A stretch of DNA of 64,000 nucleotides, from the NCBI RefSeq assembly GCF_001027745.1, contig NZ_LECU01000006.1, forward strand, positions 806,001 through 870,000, given 5' to 3'. Of the stretch, positions 35,103-43,354 are shown piece by piece. The translations under genes and the position numbers were made by a program. How positions within the stretch are numbered: position 1 is the first letter of the stretch; every line of letters starts with the position of its first letter. This stretch comes from Pedobacter sp. BMA (GTDB taxonomy: Bacteria > Bacteroidota > Bacteroidia > Sphingobacteriales > Sphingobacteriaceae). Below the pieces are notes generated by a model that worked only from the letters and a program-made list of their open reading frames with translations, did no database searches and was not told the origin of the DNA.

Positions 35103-35916
35103 TTCTGGTTAGTGTAGCCAGCTTCAATTCTTTAAATTCTGAGGGCCGTTTGCCAACCATTTTATAAAAGGTATTGCTAAAAGATGAAATGCTGTTATAG
35201 CCAACCTCATAGGCAATTTCACTGATGGTGAGTTCGGTTTCGAGTAACATTTCCATTGCTTTGATCATTCTTGCCAGTTTCAGGTACTGGAAAAAAGAAG
35301 TGTCCATGGCCGATTGAAATAAACGTGATAAAGTACGCTCACTAAATCCATTGGCCTTTCCTACACTTTCCAAACTCATGTTGTCATTAGCAAGGTTGTC
35401 GATAATGTGTTTTAGAACGGACCTTAAACGCTGATTTTCGGTAGTGGGTAGTGCGATTGGCAAGGGGTGCCGGCTCACCACAGGGAGGATATTTTTCAGC
35501 GTGTTTAAAAAATCATATTCTTTGGTTGCTGGCTCTATATTTCCGTTCCATCTCTCCGAGTATAAAAACATTTCGAGCAGGAGATTATTCACAGGGTAAA
35601 TGCCAATCTGATTATAGAAAGGATTTTCATCATCTGTGGTGGTGTCAAAATAAATATTCCTTACCACTGCAGCATGATACCGGTGTTGTAAATGGTGCTC
35701 TATACCTGCCGGTATCCATACGTAATGCCTGGCCGGCAGAAAGTAAGATTTTTCTTTGGTGTATAAAAAGATGATGCCTCCCTCTACGTAAGTCAATTGT
35801 CCTTTAGAGTGGGTATGGTCTTGAAATCGGTCTTCGAACCTGCTGTGCCAAACGTACATGGTTTCTGGTTTTTCGTCGATTGCAAATAAAAGGTCTTCGT
35901 TGCTAACTTTTAACAT
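35089..35916 (-). CDS. AraC-family transcriptional regulator
   Basis: A 275-residue regulator. The N-terminal cupin-like sensor domain has HTHSKGQLTYVEGG and the ARHYVWIPAGIEHHL pattern. The C-terminal double helix-turn-helix has LESVGKANGFSERTLSRLF, then LTISEIAYEVGYNSISSFSNTF and the KRPSEFKE end. It is divergent from the TolC/EmrA/EmrB-type operon (85-bp gap), so it most likely controls that operon. Its end overlaps the cytochrome b5-like gene. Confidence 0.9.
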   Translation of the reverse strand: MLKVSNEDLLFAIDEKPETMYVWHSRFEDRFQDHTHSKGQLTYVEGGIIFLYTKEKSYFLPARHYVWIPAGIEHHLQHRYHAAVVRNIYFDTTTDDENPFYNQIGIYPVNNLLLEMFLYSERWNGNIEPATKEYDFLNTLKNILPVVSRHPLPIALPTTENQRLRSVLKHIIDNLANDNMSLESVGKANGFSERTLSRLFQSAMDTSFFQYLKLARMIKAMEMLLETELTISEIAYEVGYNSISSFSNTFYKMVGKRPSEFKELKLATLTRINLV

Positions 35917-36001
35917 TTGGCCGGTTTGAATAAATATCTGTCACTTTAGATAAAACAAAGAAACAAATCTCTGTCGAAATTTGCACCATTAATTAACAGG
36001 T

Positions 36002-37336
36002 ATGAATTTTATAGCATATAAAAGAATAATTTGGCTGTGCATGGCCTTTCGTTTATCATCCAATTTTTTACATGCACAAACCGCTCCTTCCAATCATATT
36101 ACCATCAATGAGGTTTGGGCGCTGGCAGACAGTAACAGTAAGAAAAACCAGTTACATGAATTGGCCGCCCAGGCCGCAGAAACACATATTAAGGTAAGTA
36201 AGGCAGAACGTTTGCCTGAGGTATCTGCGGCAGGTACCTATGCGCATGTGCTTCCTTTGCCCATCTATGATAGCGGTTTATTCCATACTCCATCGCAGTT
36301 TGAGGTTGCACCAACGTATTACAAAGCGGGAGCTGAAGCTTATGTAAACATCTATAACGGTGGAAAAACTAATACTGAAATTGCAGCCTCAAAGGTAGAA
36401 AGCGAACTAAGTAATGTGCAGAAGCGGCAAAGCCGTCAGGAAATTCACTATACCGCTGCAGTTTATTTTTATGATGTTTTTCGGAACATCTCATACAAAA
36501 GTTTGCTGGAACAGGATATTCGTGACAGAGAGAAGCAACTTGCCGAAATTAATCAGCTTTATAAAAACGGAACGGTTTTAAAAAGTGATGTGCTGAGGGC
36601 TGAACTCCGTTTATCGAAGCAAAAAATGCTGCTTACGGAAATTGAAAACAGTATCAGGATTGCAAAACAGAAACTTAATATTTTAATTGGAAGACCTGAT
36701 GATGCGGCATTAAGCCCTGAGGTTTTAACCGTTGAAACCGATGCGGTTGCTTTGAAACAGATTGAAGATTATGTTTCTGATGCAAAAACTGCTTCTTTTA
36801 AACTACAGGTTTCGGAAAAAGAACAGGAGCTGGCTAAGCTGAAACTAAAGAACGTTAAATCTAATATTTTGCCAACGCTGGGCTTCTTTGGAGAATATGC
36901 TTATGCTTATCCTCAAATTCAGTTTTATCCTTATGCGCTTTCGCTGTACAGCAACGGGATGTTTGGTTTGAAGTTAAAGATTCCGATATCATCATGGTAC
37001 ACCAACCAGCATAAGGTGAAGGAAGCGCAGATCCGGTTAAAGCAACAGGAGGTTGAGGATGAGGATGTGAAGGACAATATCAGGCAGGAAGTGCAGGAGA
37101 ATTATATCCGTTACAAAGAATCGTTACAGCGGATCAATCTGGCGGAAGAAAATATCAAACAGGCTACGGAAAGTTACAGGATTGTACAGAATACATATTT
37201 CAATCAACTTTCGCTCTTAACAGATTTACTTGATGCAGAAACACAGGTTTTACAATCGAAATTCGAATTAACCACTGCGAAAGTAAACGCCAGAATTCAA
37301 TACTATCAATTACAAAAAGCTGTAGGAAATTTATAA
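36002..37336 (+). CDS. TolC-family outer-membrane efflux channel (EmrAB-type operon)
   Basis: A 444-residue outer-membrane factor. The N-terminal signal segment ends near FLHAQ. OEP repeats are visible in ITINEVWALADSNSKKNQLH, LAEINQLYKNGTVLKSDVLR and QNTYFNQLSLLTDLLDAETQ. It is first of three genes in an operon, with the adaptor 1 bp downstream. Compared with the RND channel at 26307 it is a distant paralogue. The regulator AraC is divergent. Confidence 0.92.
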   Translation: MNFIAYKRIIWLCMAFRLSSNFLHAQTAPSNHITINEVWALADSNSKKNQLHELAAQAAETHIKVSKAERLPEVSAAGTYAHVLPLPIYDSGLFHTPSQFEVAPTYYKAGAEAYVNIYNGGKTNTEIAASKVESELSNVQKRQSRQEIHYTAAVYFYDVFRNISYKSLLEQDIRDREKQLAEINQLYKNGTVLKSDVLRAELRLSKQKMLLTEIENSIRIAKQKLNILIGRPDDAALSPEVLTVETDAVALKQIEDYVSDAKTASFKLQVSEKEQELAKLKLKNVKSNILPTLGFFGEYAYAYPQIQFYPYALSLYSNGMFGLKLKIPISSWYTNQHKVKEAQIRLKQQEVEDEDVKDNIRQEVQENYIRYKESLQRINLAEENIKQATESYRIVQNTYFNQLSLLTDLLDAETQVLQSKFELTTAKVNARIQYYQLQKAVGNL

Positions 37337-37337
37337 A

Positions 37338-38396
37338 ATGAACACACAAACACAAAATAAGGCAGATAAAATCATCAGTAGGATTACCACCATTATAGCG
37401 CTAATTGTGCTTGCTGTTTTGCTGGTATGGGGCGTGAAAACGCTTCTGGGCTATTTACGTTACGAAGAAACCAATGATGCACAAGTAGATGAATATATTA
37501 ATCCGGTTACTGCCCGGGTAAGTGGCTATATCAAATCAGTCAGGTTTGAGGAGAATGAAGAGGTTAAAAAGGGCGATACACTGGTTTTGATAGATGACGA
37601 CGATTACACCGTTCAGCAGGATGAGGCTTCGGCTTCGCTGATGAATGCAAAAGCTCAGGTCTCGGTTCAGCAGAGCAATATTAAAACGGCTCAAAGTGCA
37701 GCTTCGGTTACGCAGGCCAAGATTGCTGCGGCTAAGGCGAAACTATGGAAGGCTGAAACGGATTATAACCGATACAAAAAGCTTTTTGATGCCGAGTCTG
37801 CTACCCGTCAGCAGCTGGAAACCATTGAGAGTACTTTACAGGTTGCTCAGGCAGAGTATCAGGCTGCGAAAGAAGATTATGTTACAGCAATTTCAAAGAC
37901 CAATGATATCAAGGCGCAAAGTGACGTGCTTGAATCAGAGATCAAAAGGAGGGCGGCTGTTGTGAAAAGAAATAACCTGAATACCTCCTATACGGTAATT
38001 GTTGCGCCTTATGATGGGAAGATGGGGCGCAGAACTATTCAGGCAGGGCAATTGGTTCAAGGCGGACAAACAATCGCTTATATTGTGGATAGAAGTGCGG
38101 GTAAATGGGTTGTTGCAAATTTTAAGGAAACACAGATTGCCAAAATGCATGTGGGCGAAAAGGTTGATGTAGAGGTTGATGCTTTTCCAAATGTGCTTTT
38201 TTTAGGTGAAATAGAGTCATTATCGGGTGCAACAGGTTCGAGGTTTTCATTGCTTCCTCCAGATAACTCGACAGGAAACTTTGTGAAGATTGCACAGCGG
38301 ATCCCTGTTCGAATCAAACTGTCAAATACCGGGAAGGATTTTGGTTTGTTAAGTGCCGGAATGAGTGCAGGTGTTAAAGTGAAAAGAAATGACTAA
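37338..38396 (+). CDS. HlyD/EmrA-type membrane fusion protein
   Basis: A 352-residue adaptor with one N-terminal membrane helix (TTIIALIVLAVLLVWGVKTLL). The motif TNDAQVDEYINPVTARVSG is the biotinyl-lipoyl start of EmrA proteins. A long coiled coil spans about 95-210, then the second half-motif VIVAPYDGKMGRRTIQAGQLV. It bridges the MFS pump and the TolC-type channel. The last 8 bp overlap the pump gene. Confidence 0.93.
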   Translation: MNTQTQNKADKIISRITTIIALIVLAVLLVWGVKTLLGYLRYEETNDAQVDEYINPVTARVSGYIKSVRFEENEEVKKGDTLVLIDDDDYTVQQDEASASLMNAKAQVSVQQSNIKTAQSAASVTQAKIAAAKAKLWKAETDYNRYKKLFDAESATRQQLETIESTLQVAQAEYQAAKEDYVTAISKTNDIKAQSDVLESEIKRRAAVVKRNNLNTSYTVIVAPYDGKMGRRTIQAGQLVQGGQTIAYIVDRSAGKWVVANFKETQIAKMHVGEKVDVEVDAFPNVLFLGEIESLSGATGSRFSLLPPDNSTGNFVKIAQRIPVRIKLSNTGKDFGLLSAGMSAGVKVKRND

Positions 38397-39984
38397 GGTG
38401 TTGTCCATATTTAAGGCAAGAGTACCCGAATGGTTGGTTGTTTCCAGCATTGTATCGGTATTGCTTTCATCGGTTTTGCTTTTTGCATTGTCTACCGCTG
38501 ATGGTATTGCTGCCGCAGGATATTACGGTGGTGAGCCTGCTGATGTACAATTTTCACTATTGATGTTTTATGCTGCTGTAGCGAGTTTTGCGGTAGTTGA
38601 ACGACGCTTTTTTGCCCGAGTGGCGACGAAGGATTATTTGCTGATCTGTGTGATTTTGGAAATTGCCATTGCCTATTGCTGTTACCATACCCGAATTATG
38701 GGTATTATATTTGCCCTCCGGTTTTTACAGGGGGTTGTAAATTGTGGAATTACCAGTATTTCCTTGAATTTGCTTTTTAGCCGCTTAAAATCGGAACATG
38801 CAAAAGAAACTGGTTATACTATATTCTACGGGATGATTCTTTGTGTTTCACCTATTACGGCTTTGTTTTCTGTACCTATCGTTGAGAATTTTGAATACAA
38901 TGTGGTATATAAGGCAATCATTTTTTGTTTTTTACCCAGTGCTGTTTTACTTTTCAGTGTAATGAACAGGGTACATGTGCTGAGGAAAATGCCGCTGTAT
39001 CGAATCGACTGGATGAGCTTTGTATTGTTTTCGGTCATGCTGGTGCTGATTGCCTATGTGCTGGTGTATGGTCAGGAGCGAGATTGGCTGGACAATCCGG
39101 GTATTGTGCTATCAATTGTGGCTATTGTCACTTTAGGGCTCACCTCCATTTTAAGGCAAAAAACATTGAAAAGGCCGGCGATTGATCTGAGCGTTTTTAA
39201 GTCGCGGAATTTTTCAATCGGGATTGTGTTTCTGGTTATCCTGTATATTATTCGCGGGGCCTTTTCCCTCACTTCGTCTTACTTTATCAATGTATTGGGT
39301 ATGGATTCATTGCATGCCAATGAGATTATGCTTTTCAATATCGCTGGCGTTGTTTTCGGTTCTGTTATTGCCATAAGGTTTTTAACCCGGCAAAAACATC
39401 TGCGGGTTTTATGGGTAACAGGTTTTACCTTGCTATTCATATTCTTTCTTTGGATGTGCTTACTTTTTGCCAGTGAGGCGGGAACTTATAACTTCTATAT
39501 TCCTTTATTTTTGCAGGGCGCAGGTGCTGGAATGGTGATGTCGCCCATAGTGATGTTCATCATGTCGTCTGTTCCCGATAGCATGAGTCAATCGGCATCT
39601 TCGGTTGGGGTATTTGTGCGGTTTTCGACATTTAGCTTAAGTCTGGCATTTATTAATTTTTATCAGATTTATTTCAAAGGAGAGCACAACAACAAATTGC
39701 GTGAAAAACTTTCCATGCTTGATTTTACCCTGGCAGAGCAGTTGAAAATGTATCAATCGGCTTTAACAGCAAGGGGAATGCCCAGGGATGAGGCGGGAAA
39801 AGCAGCCATGGGATTGCTTAATAAGGCTGTGCAGAAGCAAACTTTTTTGCAGTTCTGCGTAAGCTATTATGAATGGATTGCTGTGCTTTGTTTAGTAAGC
39901 ATTATTTTGATTGCGTTGCAGCCTGTTATCAGTCGTACTGTAATCAACCTCAGAAACAAGCAGCCTGCAGCAGCAGGATTTTAA
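38389..39984 (+). CDS. MFS drug exporter (DHA2/EmrB-like)
   Basis: A 531-residue inner-membrane pump with about 14 hydrophobic helices, as expected of the 14-TM DHA2 family. Helix 1 is SSIVSVLLSSVLLFALSTAD. A central helix holds LRFLQGVVNCGITSISLNL, the motif C-like region. A hydrophilic stretch near the end (KLREKLSMLDFTLAEQLKMYQ) precedes the last helix, as in EmrB. It works with the preceding EmrA-type adaptor and TolC-type channel to export compounds across both membranes; substrate unknown. Confidence 0.88.
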   Translation: MTKVLSIFKARVPEWLVVSSIVSVLLSSVLLFALSTADGIAAAGYYGGEPADVQFSLLMFYAAVASFAVVERRFFARVATKDYLLICVILEIAIAYCCYHTRIMGIIFALRFLQGVVNCGITSISLNLLFSRLKSEHAKETGYTIFYGMILCVSPITALFSVPIVENFEYNVVYKAIIFCFLPSAVLLFSVMNRVHVLRKMPLYRIDWMSFVLFSVMLVLIAYVLVYGQERDWLDNPGIVLSIVAIVTLGLTSILRQKTLKRPAIDLSVFKSRNFSIGIVFLVILYIIRGAFSLTSSYFINVLGMDSLHANEIMLFNIAGVVFGSVIAIRFLTRQKHLRVLWVTGFTLLFIFFLWMCLLFASEAGTYNFYIPLFLQGAGAGMVMSPIVMFIMSSVPDSMSQSASSVGVFVRFSTFSLSLAFINFYQIYFKGEHNNKLREKLSMLDFTLAEQLKMYQSALTARGMPRDEAGKAAMGLLNKAVQKQTFLQFCVSYYEWIAVLCLVSIILIALQPVISRTVINLRNKQPAAAGF

Positions 39985-39990
39985 GTAGTA

Positions 39991-40037
39991 AAGCCGCAGA
40001 TTTGCAGATTAGCGTATCATCTGTAAACCTGCGGCTT
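39991..40037. terminator. Long hairpin between the convergent exporter and kinase genes
   Basis: AAGCCGCAG and CTGCGGCTT arms with a second, weaker inner pairing. Only short T tracts follow on either strand, so efficiency as a terminator is uncertain. Confidence 0.45.
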
Positions 40038-40052
40038 CATCAAGGCGTAAAC

Positions 40053-40973
40053 CTAAAGCTCGATGGTAAAGGCACTTAACTTCACAAACTGTTGAATTCT
40101 CCCTGCAACTTCTTCTTCTGTTAAGTTTAACAGTTTCTCAGTTCCAAACTTTTCTACGCAGAAAGAGGCAAGGGCCGAACCGTAAATAATAGCATTTTTC
40201 ATGTTATTAAAATTGATGGTTCCAACTTTTGCTAAATAACCAATAAAACCACCCGCGAATGTATCGCCTGCACCGGTCGGATCGAAAACTTCTGCCAATG
40301 GTAGGGCTGGTGCTGAGAAGATCTGATCTTCGTGAAATAGCAATGCGCCATGCTCACCTTTTTTAATGATCAGGTATTTAGGTCCCATGGTCAGGATTTT
40401 TTTAGCAGCCTTAACTAAAGAATATTCGCCTGATAATTGACGGGCTTCTGCATCATTAATCGTTAATACATCAACAAGTTTAATGGTTTCGAGTAAATCA
40501 TCCATCATAATGTCCATCCAGAAGTTCATGGTGTCCATCACGATTAATTTCGGGCGGTTTTTAAGACGTTTAATCACGGTTTGCTGTACCTGCGGTGTCA
40601 GGTTGCCTAACATCAGGTATTCGCAATCCTGATAGCTCTCAGGGATAACCGGATCAAAGTTTTCCAATACATTTAATTCAGTAATTAAAGTATCGCGACT
40701 GTTCATATCGTTATGGTATTTTCCCGACCAGAAAAAAGATTTTTCACCAGCTTTAATCTGTAATCCTTCGGTATCAATTCCGTGTTCGGTAAAGGTGTTG
40801 ATATCGGCTTTTTGGAAATCATCTCCAACAACGGCAACGATTTTCGCTTTATTATAGAAATATGAAGCAGCTAAACTTGCGTAAGTTGCGGCGCCACCAA
40901 CAATTTTATCCGTTTTTCCGAAAGGAGTTTCAATAGCATCAAAAGCTACAGTACCTATGATTATCAGGCTCAT
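40053..40973 (-). CDS. PfkB-family sugar/nucleoside kinase
   Basis: A 306-residue cytosolic kinase of the ribokinase/PfkB fold. The start MSLIIIGTVAFDAIETP and GGAATYASLAASYFY form the substrate lid side. The C-terminal signature DPTGAGDTFAGGFIGYL has the catalytic Asp in GAGD. The family spans ribokinase, fructokinase and adenosine kinase; substrate is not assignable. It is single-gene and read toward the exporter operon. The tRNA locus lies about 140 bp upstream. Confidence 0.88.
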   Translation of the reverse strand: MSLIIIGTVAFDAIETPFGKTDKIVGGAATYASLAASYFYNKAKIVAVVGDDFQKADINTFTEHGIDTEGLQIKAGEKSFFWSGKYHNDMNSRDTLITELNVLENFDPVIPESYQDCEYLMLGNLTPQVQQTVIKRLKNRPKLIVMDTMNFWMDIMMDDLLETIKLVDVLTINDAEARQLSGEYSLVKAAKKILTMGPKYLIIKKGEHGALLFHEDQIFSAPALPLAEVFDPTGAGDTFAGGFIGYLAKVGTINFNNMKNAIIYGSALASFCVEKFGTEKLLNLTEEEVAGRIQQFVKLSAFTIEL

Positions 40974-41116
40974 ATATTTTAAATTGAATTTTTTTAAAAA
41001 TTTTTCACTGCAAATATTGCATAAATAATTTAAAAGCCCTAATATTGCATTCCCAAAACGAACAAGGGAATGTTTGCTGAAAAGCTTAAAAACCTTGTTT
41101 ATTTGGAAAGCCGGAT

Positions 41117-41190
41117 TCCTTCTTAGCTCAGCCGGTTAGAGCATCTGACTGTTAATCAGAGGGTCGCTGGTTCGAGCCCAGCAGAAGGAG
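41117..41190 (+). tRNA. tRNA-Asn (anticodon GTT), copy 1
   Basis: 74-nt cloverleaf: acceptor TCCTTCT pairs with AGAAGGA plus discriminator G, D-arm with GGTTAGAGC, anticodon stem TCTGA/TCAGA with loop CTGTTAA (anticodon GTT), T-arm GCTGG/CCAGC with loop TTCGAGC. CCA is not encoded. Confidence 0.97.
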
Positions 41191-41193
41191 CGA

Positions 41194-41226
41194 AAATCCT
41201 CACAGCAATGTGGGGATTTTTTATAA
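41194..41226 (+). terminator. Terminator after tRNA-Asn copy 1
   Basis: AATCCTCACA and TGTGGGGATT (one G-U pair) with GCAA loop, then TTTT. Confidence 0.8.
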
Positions 41227-41262
41227 CAAAGTTGCCAGAGGATTTTGGTGGAAAAAAAATAT

Positions 41263-41336
41263 TCCTTCTTAGCTCAGCTGGTTAGAGCATCTGACTGTTA
41301 ATCAGAGGGTCGCTGGTTCGAGCCCAGCAGAAGGAG
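41263..41336 (+). tRNA. tRNA-Asn (anticodon GTT), copy 2
   Basis: Identical to copy 1 except one base in the D-arm (C to T in GCTGG). All arms pair. It is the nearest intact tRNA to the AbiE genes and the likely original integration site of the accessory segment. Confidence 0.97.
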
Positions 41337-41541
41337 CTCAGATTTTCAAGTCCGAAAATCACTTGAAAACCCCATTTCTAGTTAATAGGATGGGGTTTTT
41401 TATTTTCATAATAGGAAGTTTCCTACCTCCATTTGTCTTAACGACACACGGTAGCGTCCGTCTATTAAAGCGGAGGCCCCAGCCATCCGCTTGTCTTAGT
41501 AGTTTCCATCTTTTAATTCAGTATTATTGTTGAATAAACAT
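41337..41541. other. Intergenic region between tRNA-Asn and the AbiE operators
   Basis: About 205 bp without a supported gene. It holds the tRNA copy 2 terminator (41366-41406) and a short imperfect hairpin at about 41469-41491 (AGCGGA/TCCGCT). No integrase or transposase remnant is visible. Confidence 0.6.
41366..41406 (+). terminator. Terminator after tRNA-Asn copy 2
   Basis: AACCCCAT and ATGGGGTT arms around a 14-nt loop, then TTTTATTTT. Confidence 0.85.
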
Positions 41542-41570
41542 AAGATAAACGAATTAAATCCGTTTATCTT
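41542..41570. promoter_or_regulatory. Inverted repeat 1, likely AbiEi operator
   Basis: AAGATAAACG and CGTTTATCTT, perfect 10-bp arms, 9-bp spacer. The arms are identical to those of repeat 2. It ends 8 bp before the proposed -33 box. Confidence 0.7.
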
Positions 41571-41578
41571 GTTAATAT

Positions 41579-41609
41579 TTTGCATATTTAAATATTTTAT
41601 GTATCTTTA
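41579..41609 (+). promoter_or_regulatory. Candidate abiE promoter between the two operators
   Basis: TTTG at 41579, 19-bp spacer, TATCTTTA at 41602 (7 of 8 to TAnnTTTG). Inverted repeat 2 begins 4 bp further on, about where transcription would start. Confidence 0.55.
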
Positions 41610-41613
41610 ACAT

Positions 41614-41642
41614 AAGATAAACGAAAATAAGCCGTTTATCTT
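41614..41642. promoter_or_regulatory. Inverted repeat 2, likely AbiEi operator
   Basis: AAGATAAACG and CGTTTATCTT again, 9-bp spacer, centre 72 bp from that of repeat 1. It overlaps the expected start of transcription and lies 14 bp before the abiEi ATG. Confidence 0.7.
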
Positions 41643-41656
41643 ATTGATATTTTACA

Positions 41657-42295
41657 ATGGATATTCAGACAGCACTAAGAGAGTTATCTAACCAACCGCT
41701 GACCCACCAGCTACTGGCTGGCCTTTTGAAAGACTATAAACGGCCAAATGATAAGATACTATCTTTAAAAGCAGATGGTCTGATCGAACCGATCAAAAAG
41801 GGACTTTATATAGCAGGTAGGTCTCTTGGCGCTGAACGGCCTGAAAGCGCTCTGCTTGCCAACCATATACTCGGACCAAGCTACCTTTCAATGGAAAGTG
41901 CGCTCGCCCATTACGGGCTAATTCCAGAAAAAGTGTTTGCGGTAACTTCAATGACTACAAAAGCATCGAGGAAATTTCAAACCAGCATTGGACTATATAG
42001 CTATACCAACCTGCCATTGCCTTATTATGCATTCGGCCTTGCCACTGTGAATCTGTCTAAAGATCAGCAAGCCATAATGGCAACCCCCGAAAAGGCCCTA
42101 TGCGATAAAATAGCTACAACAGCAGGCATAACCTTAAGAAGCCAGTCTTCTACAAGGGACTATGTTTTTGGAAACCTGAGAATGGAAGAAGAAGATCTCG
42201 CTAAGTTTAATCTAAATGCGATGTTCAGCTGGCTGGAAAATGCACCCAAAAGGGAAAGCCTGGAAATGTTAATCAAAATGATTGAAAAATTATGA
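41657..42295 (+). CDS. abiEi: Type IV antitoxin AbiEi-family transcriptional regulator
   Basis: A 212-residue antitoxin of the AbiE abortive-infection toxin-antitoxin class. Residues 1-55 form a winged helix (LLAGLLKDYKRPNDKILSLK, wing GLIEPIKKGLYI). The AbiEi central pattern follows: ESALLANHILGPSYLSMESAL, AHYGLIPE, then EKALCDKIATT. In known AbiE systems AbiEi represses its own promoter by binding inverted repeats and counteracts AbiEii without direct contact. The two matched inverted repeats upstream fit this. Its stop overlaps the toxin ATG by 4 bp (ATGA). Confidence 0.9.
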   Translation: MDIQTALRELSNQPLTHQLLAGLLKDYKRPNDKILSLKADGLIEPIKKGLYIAGRSLGAERPESALLANHILGPSYLSMESALAHYGLIPEKVFAVTSMTTKASRKFQTSIGLYSYTNLPLPYYAFGLATVNLSKDQQAIMATPEKALCDKIATTAGITLRSQSSTRDYVFGNLRMEEEDLAKFNLNAMFSWLENAPKRESLEMLIKMIEKL

Positions 42296-43230
42296 TAAAG
42301 GAATGGCTCGAAGATTATCATCCCGCAAACAGGGAGGAAGCTAAAGATGCATTGAGGGAAATCATGCAGGAGATTACCCTGGCTGGACTTAACCGTGCTG
42401 GTTTTTTTGAAAAAGCGGCATTCTATGGCGGAACTGCCCTTAGGATATTCTATGGGCTAGACCGATTTTCGGAGGATCTGGATTTTTCGTTGCTTGTCGT
42501 TGATCCAGATTTTTCGCTGGAAAAATACCAAGATGCTATCATAAACGAGTTCGCCGCACTAGGAATGCAGGTATCTATTTCGGAAAAACAGAAGGCAGCG
42601 AAGAGCAACATCAACTCAGCCTTTCTAAAGTCGGAAACCATTTGGAAGGAATTGGTGTTGGAGGGTGTTATCCCACAGAACGGACTTAAGGAAGTAGCCA
42701 ATATCAAGATAAAGATAGAAGTGGATAGAGAACCGCCATTGGGCTTCTCTACCGAAGAAAAATTATTGCTTCGACCTTTTTCATTTTACGTGAAGTGCCT
42801 GTCGCTTCCCGATCTTTTTGCAGGAAAAATGCATGCATTGCTTTTTCGCAAGTGGGGCACAAATGTAAAGGGACGGGACTGGTATGATATGGAATGGTAC
42901 ATCAAAAAAGGATACCCCCTCAATCTCGACCATTTCTTGCTAAGGGCAATCGATAGCGGTGACTGGAAAAAAGAGACCATCAACGAAGAGGAGTTCAGGA
43001 AATTATTGGGCGAAATGATTGAAAGGGTTAAAATGGACTTTGTCAAAGCTGACATCTCCAGATTTATAAAGGATTCAAAGGTACTTGAAATATGGTCCTC
43101 AAGTTATTTCCACGACTTGAGTGCAAAACTAAAAATCGAGACATGTAGTCAAGCTCTGGGCCTCGGTTTGGAAAAATTAAAGTCAGCAGCCATGTATTCA
43201 AAAGAATGTACTAAATCTGTATTTAATTAA
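42292..43230 (+). CDS. abiEii: AbiEii-type nucleotidyltransferase toxin
   Basis: A 312-residue toxin of the AbiEii/AbiGii family, a DNA-polymerase-beta-like nucleotidyltransferase. Motif I is GGTALR at 46-51, motif II is SEDLDFSLL with metal-binding acidic residues near 61-64. The C-terminal part carries LFAGKMHALLFRKWGTNVKGRDWYDM, split here as LFAGKMHALLF and VKGRDWYDMEWY, the family motifs III and IV. Known relatives bind GTP or modify tRNA and arrest growth; phage defence by abortive infection is the usual role. Start is translationally coupled to abiEi. Confidence 0.9.
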   Translation: MIKEWLEDYHPANREEAKDALREIMQEITLAGLNRAGFFEKAAFYGGTALRIFYGLDRFSEDLDFSLLVVDPDFSLEKYQDAIINEFAALGMQVSISEKQKAAKSNINSAFLKSETIWKELVLEGVIPQNGLKEVANIKIKIEVDREPPLGFSTEEKLLLRPFSFYVKCLSLPDLFAGKMHALLFRKWGTNVKGRDWYDMEWYIKKGYPLNLDHFLLRAIDSGDWKKETINEEEFRKLLGEMIERVKMDFVKADISRFIKDSKVLEIWSSSYFHDLSAKLKIETCSQALGLGLEKLKSAAMYSKECTKSVFN

Positions 43231-43236
43231 AAACCC

Positions 43237-43254
43237 TTACAAATATTTAACGGC
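43237..43254 (+). repeat. 18-bp direct repeat, left copy
   Basis: TTACAAATATTTAACGGC, identical to the copy at 43337, exactly 100 bp apart. It lies 6 bp after the toxin gene. Confidence 0.85.
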
Positions 43255-43292
43255 ATCTCTTTGATAGTTTGTAACCAATTGGTTAATATGTA

Positions 43293-43338
43293 GTTAGAGG
43301 TGGTCAGCCTCCGTCTTTTAATCAGAGGGGCGCTGGTT
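43293..43338 (+). pseudogene. Degraded tRNA-Asn-like fragment
   Basis: The last 21 bases (43318-43338) match the anticodon-stem to T-arm part of the adjacent tRNA-Asn genes at 20 of 21 positions, and GTTAGAG near 43293 matches the D-arm. The anticodon region reads TTTT rather than TGTT, and the 3' acceptor half is missing. It resembles a decayed attachment-site copy left by insertion at tRNA-Asn. Confidence 0.6.
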
Positions 43339-43354
43339 ACAAATATTTAACGGC
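43337..43354 (+). repeat. 18-bp direct repeat, right copy
   Basis: Second copy of TTACAAATATTTAACGGC. It overlaps the last two bases of the tRNA-like fragment and begins the remaining reading frame of the cupin fragment. Confidence 0.85.

Noticed and set aside
39991-40037. Riboswitch-like or regulatory hairpin
   Set aside because: Located between convergent gene ends with no downstream gene in either direction; treated as a weak terminator.
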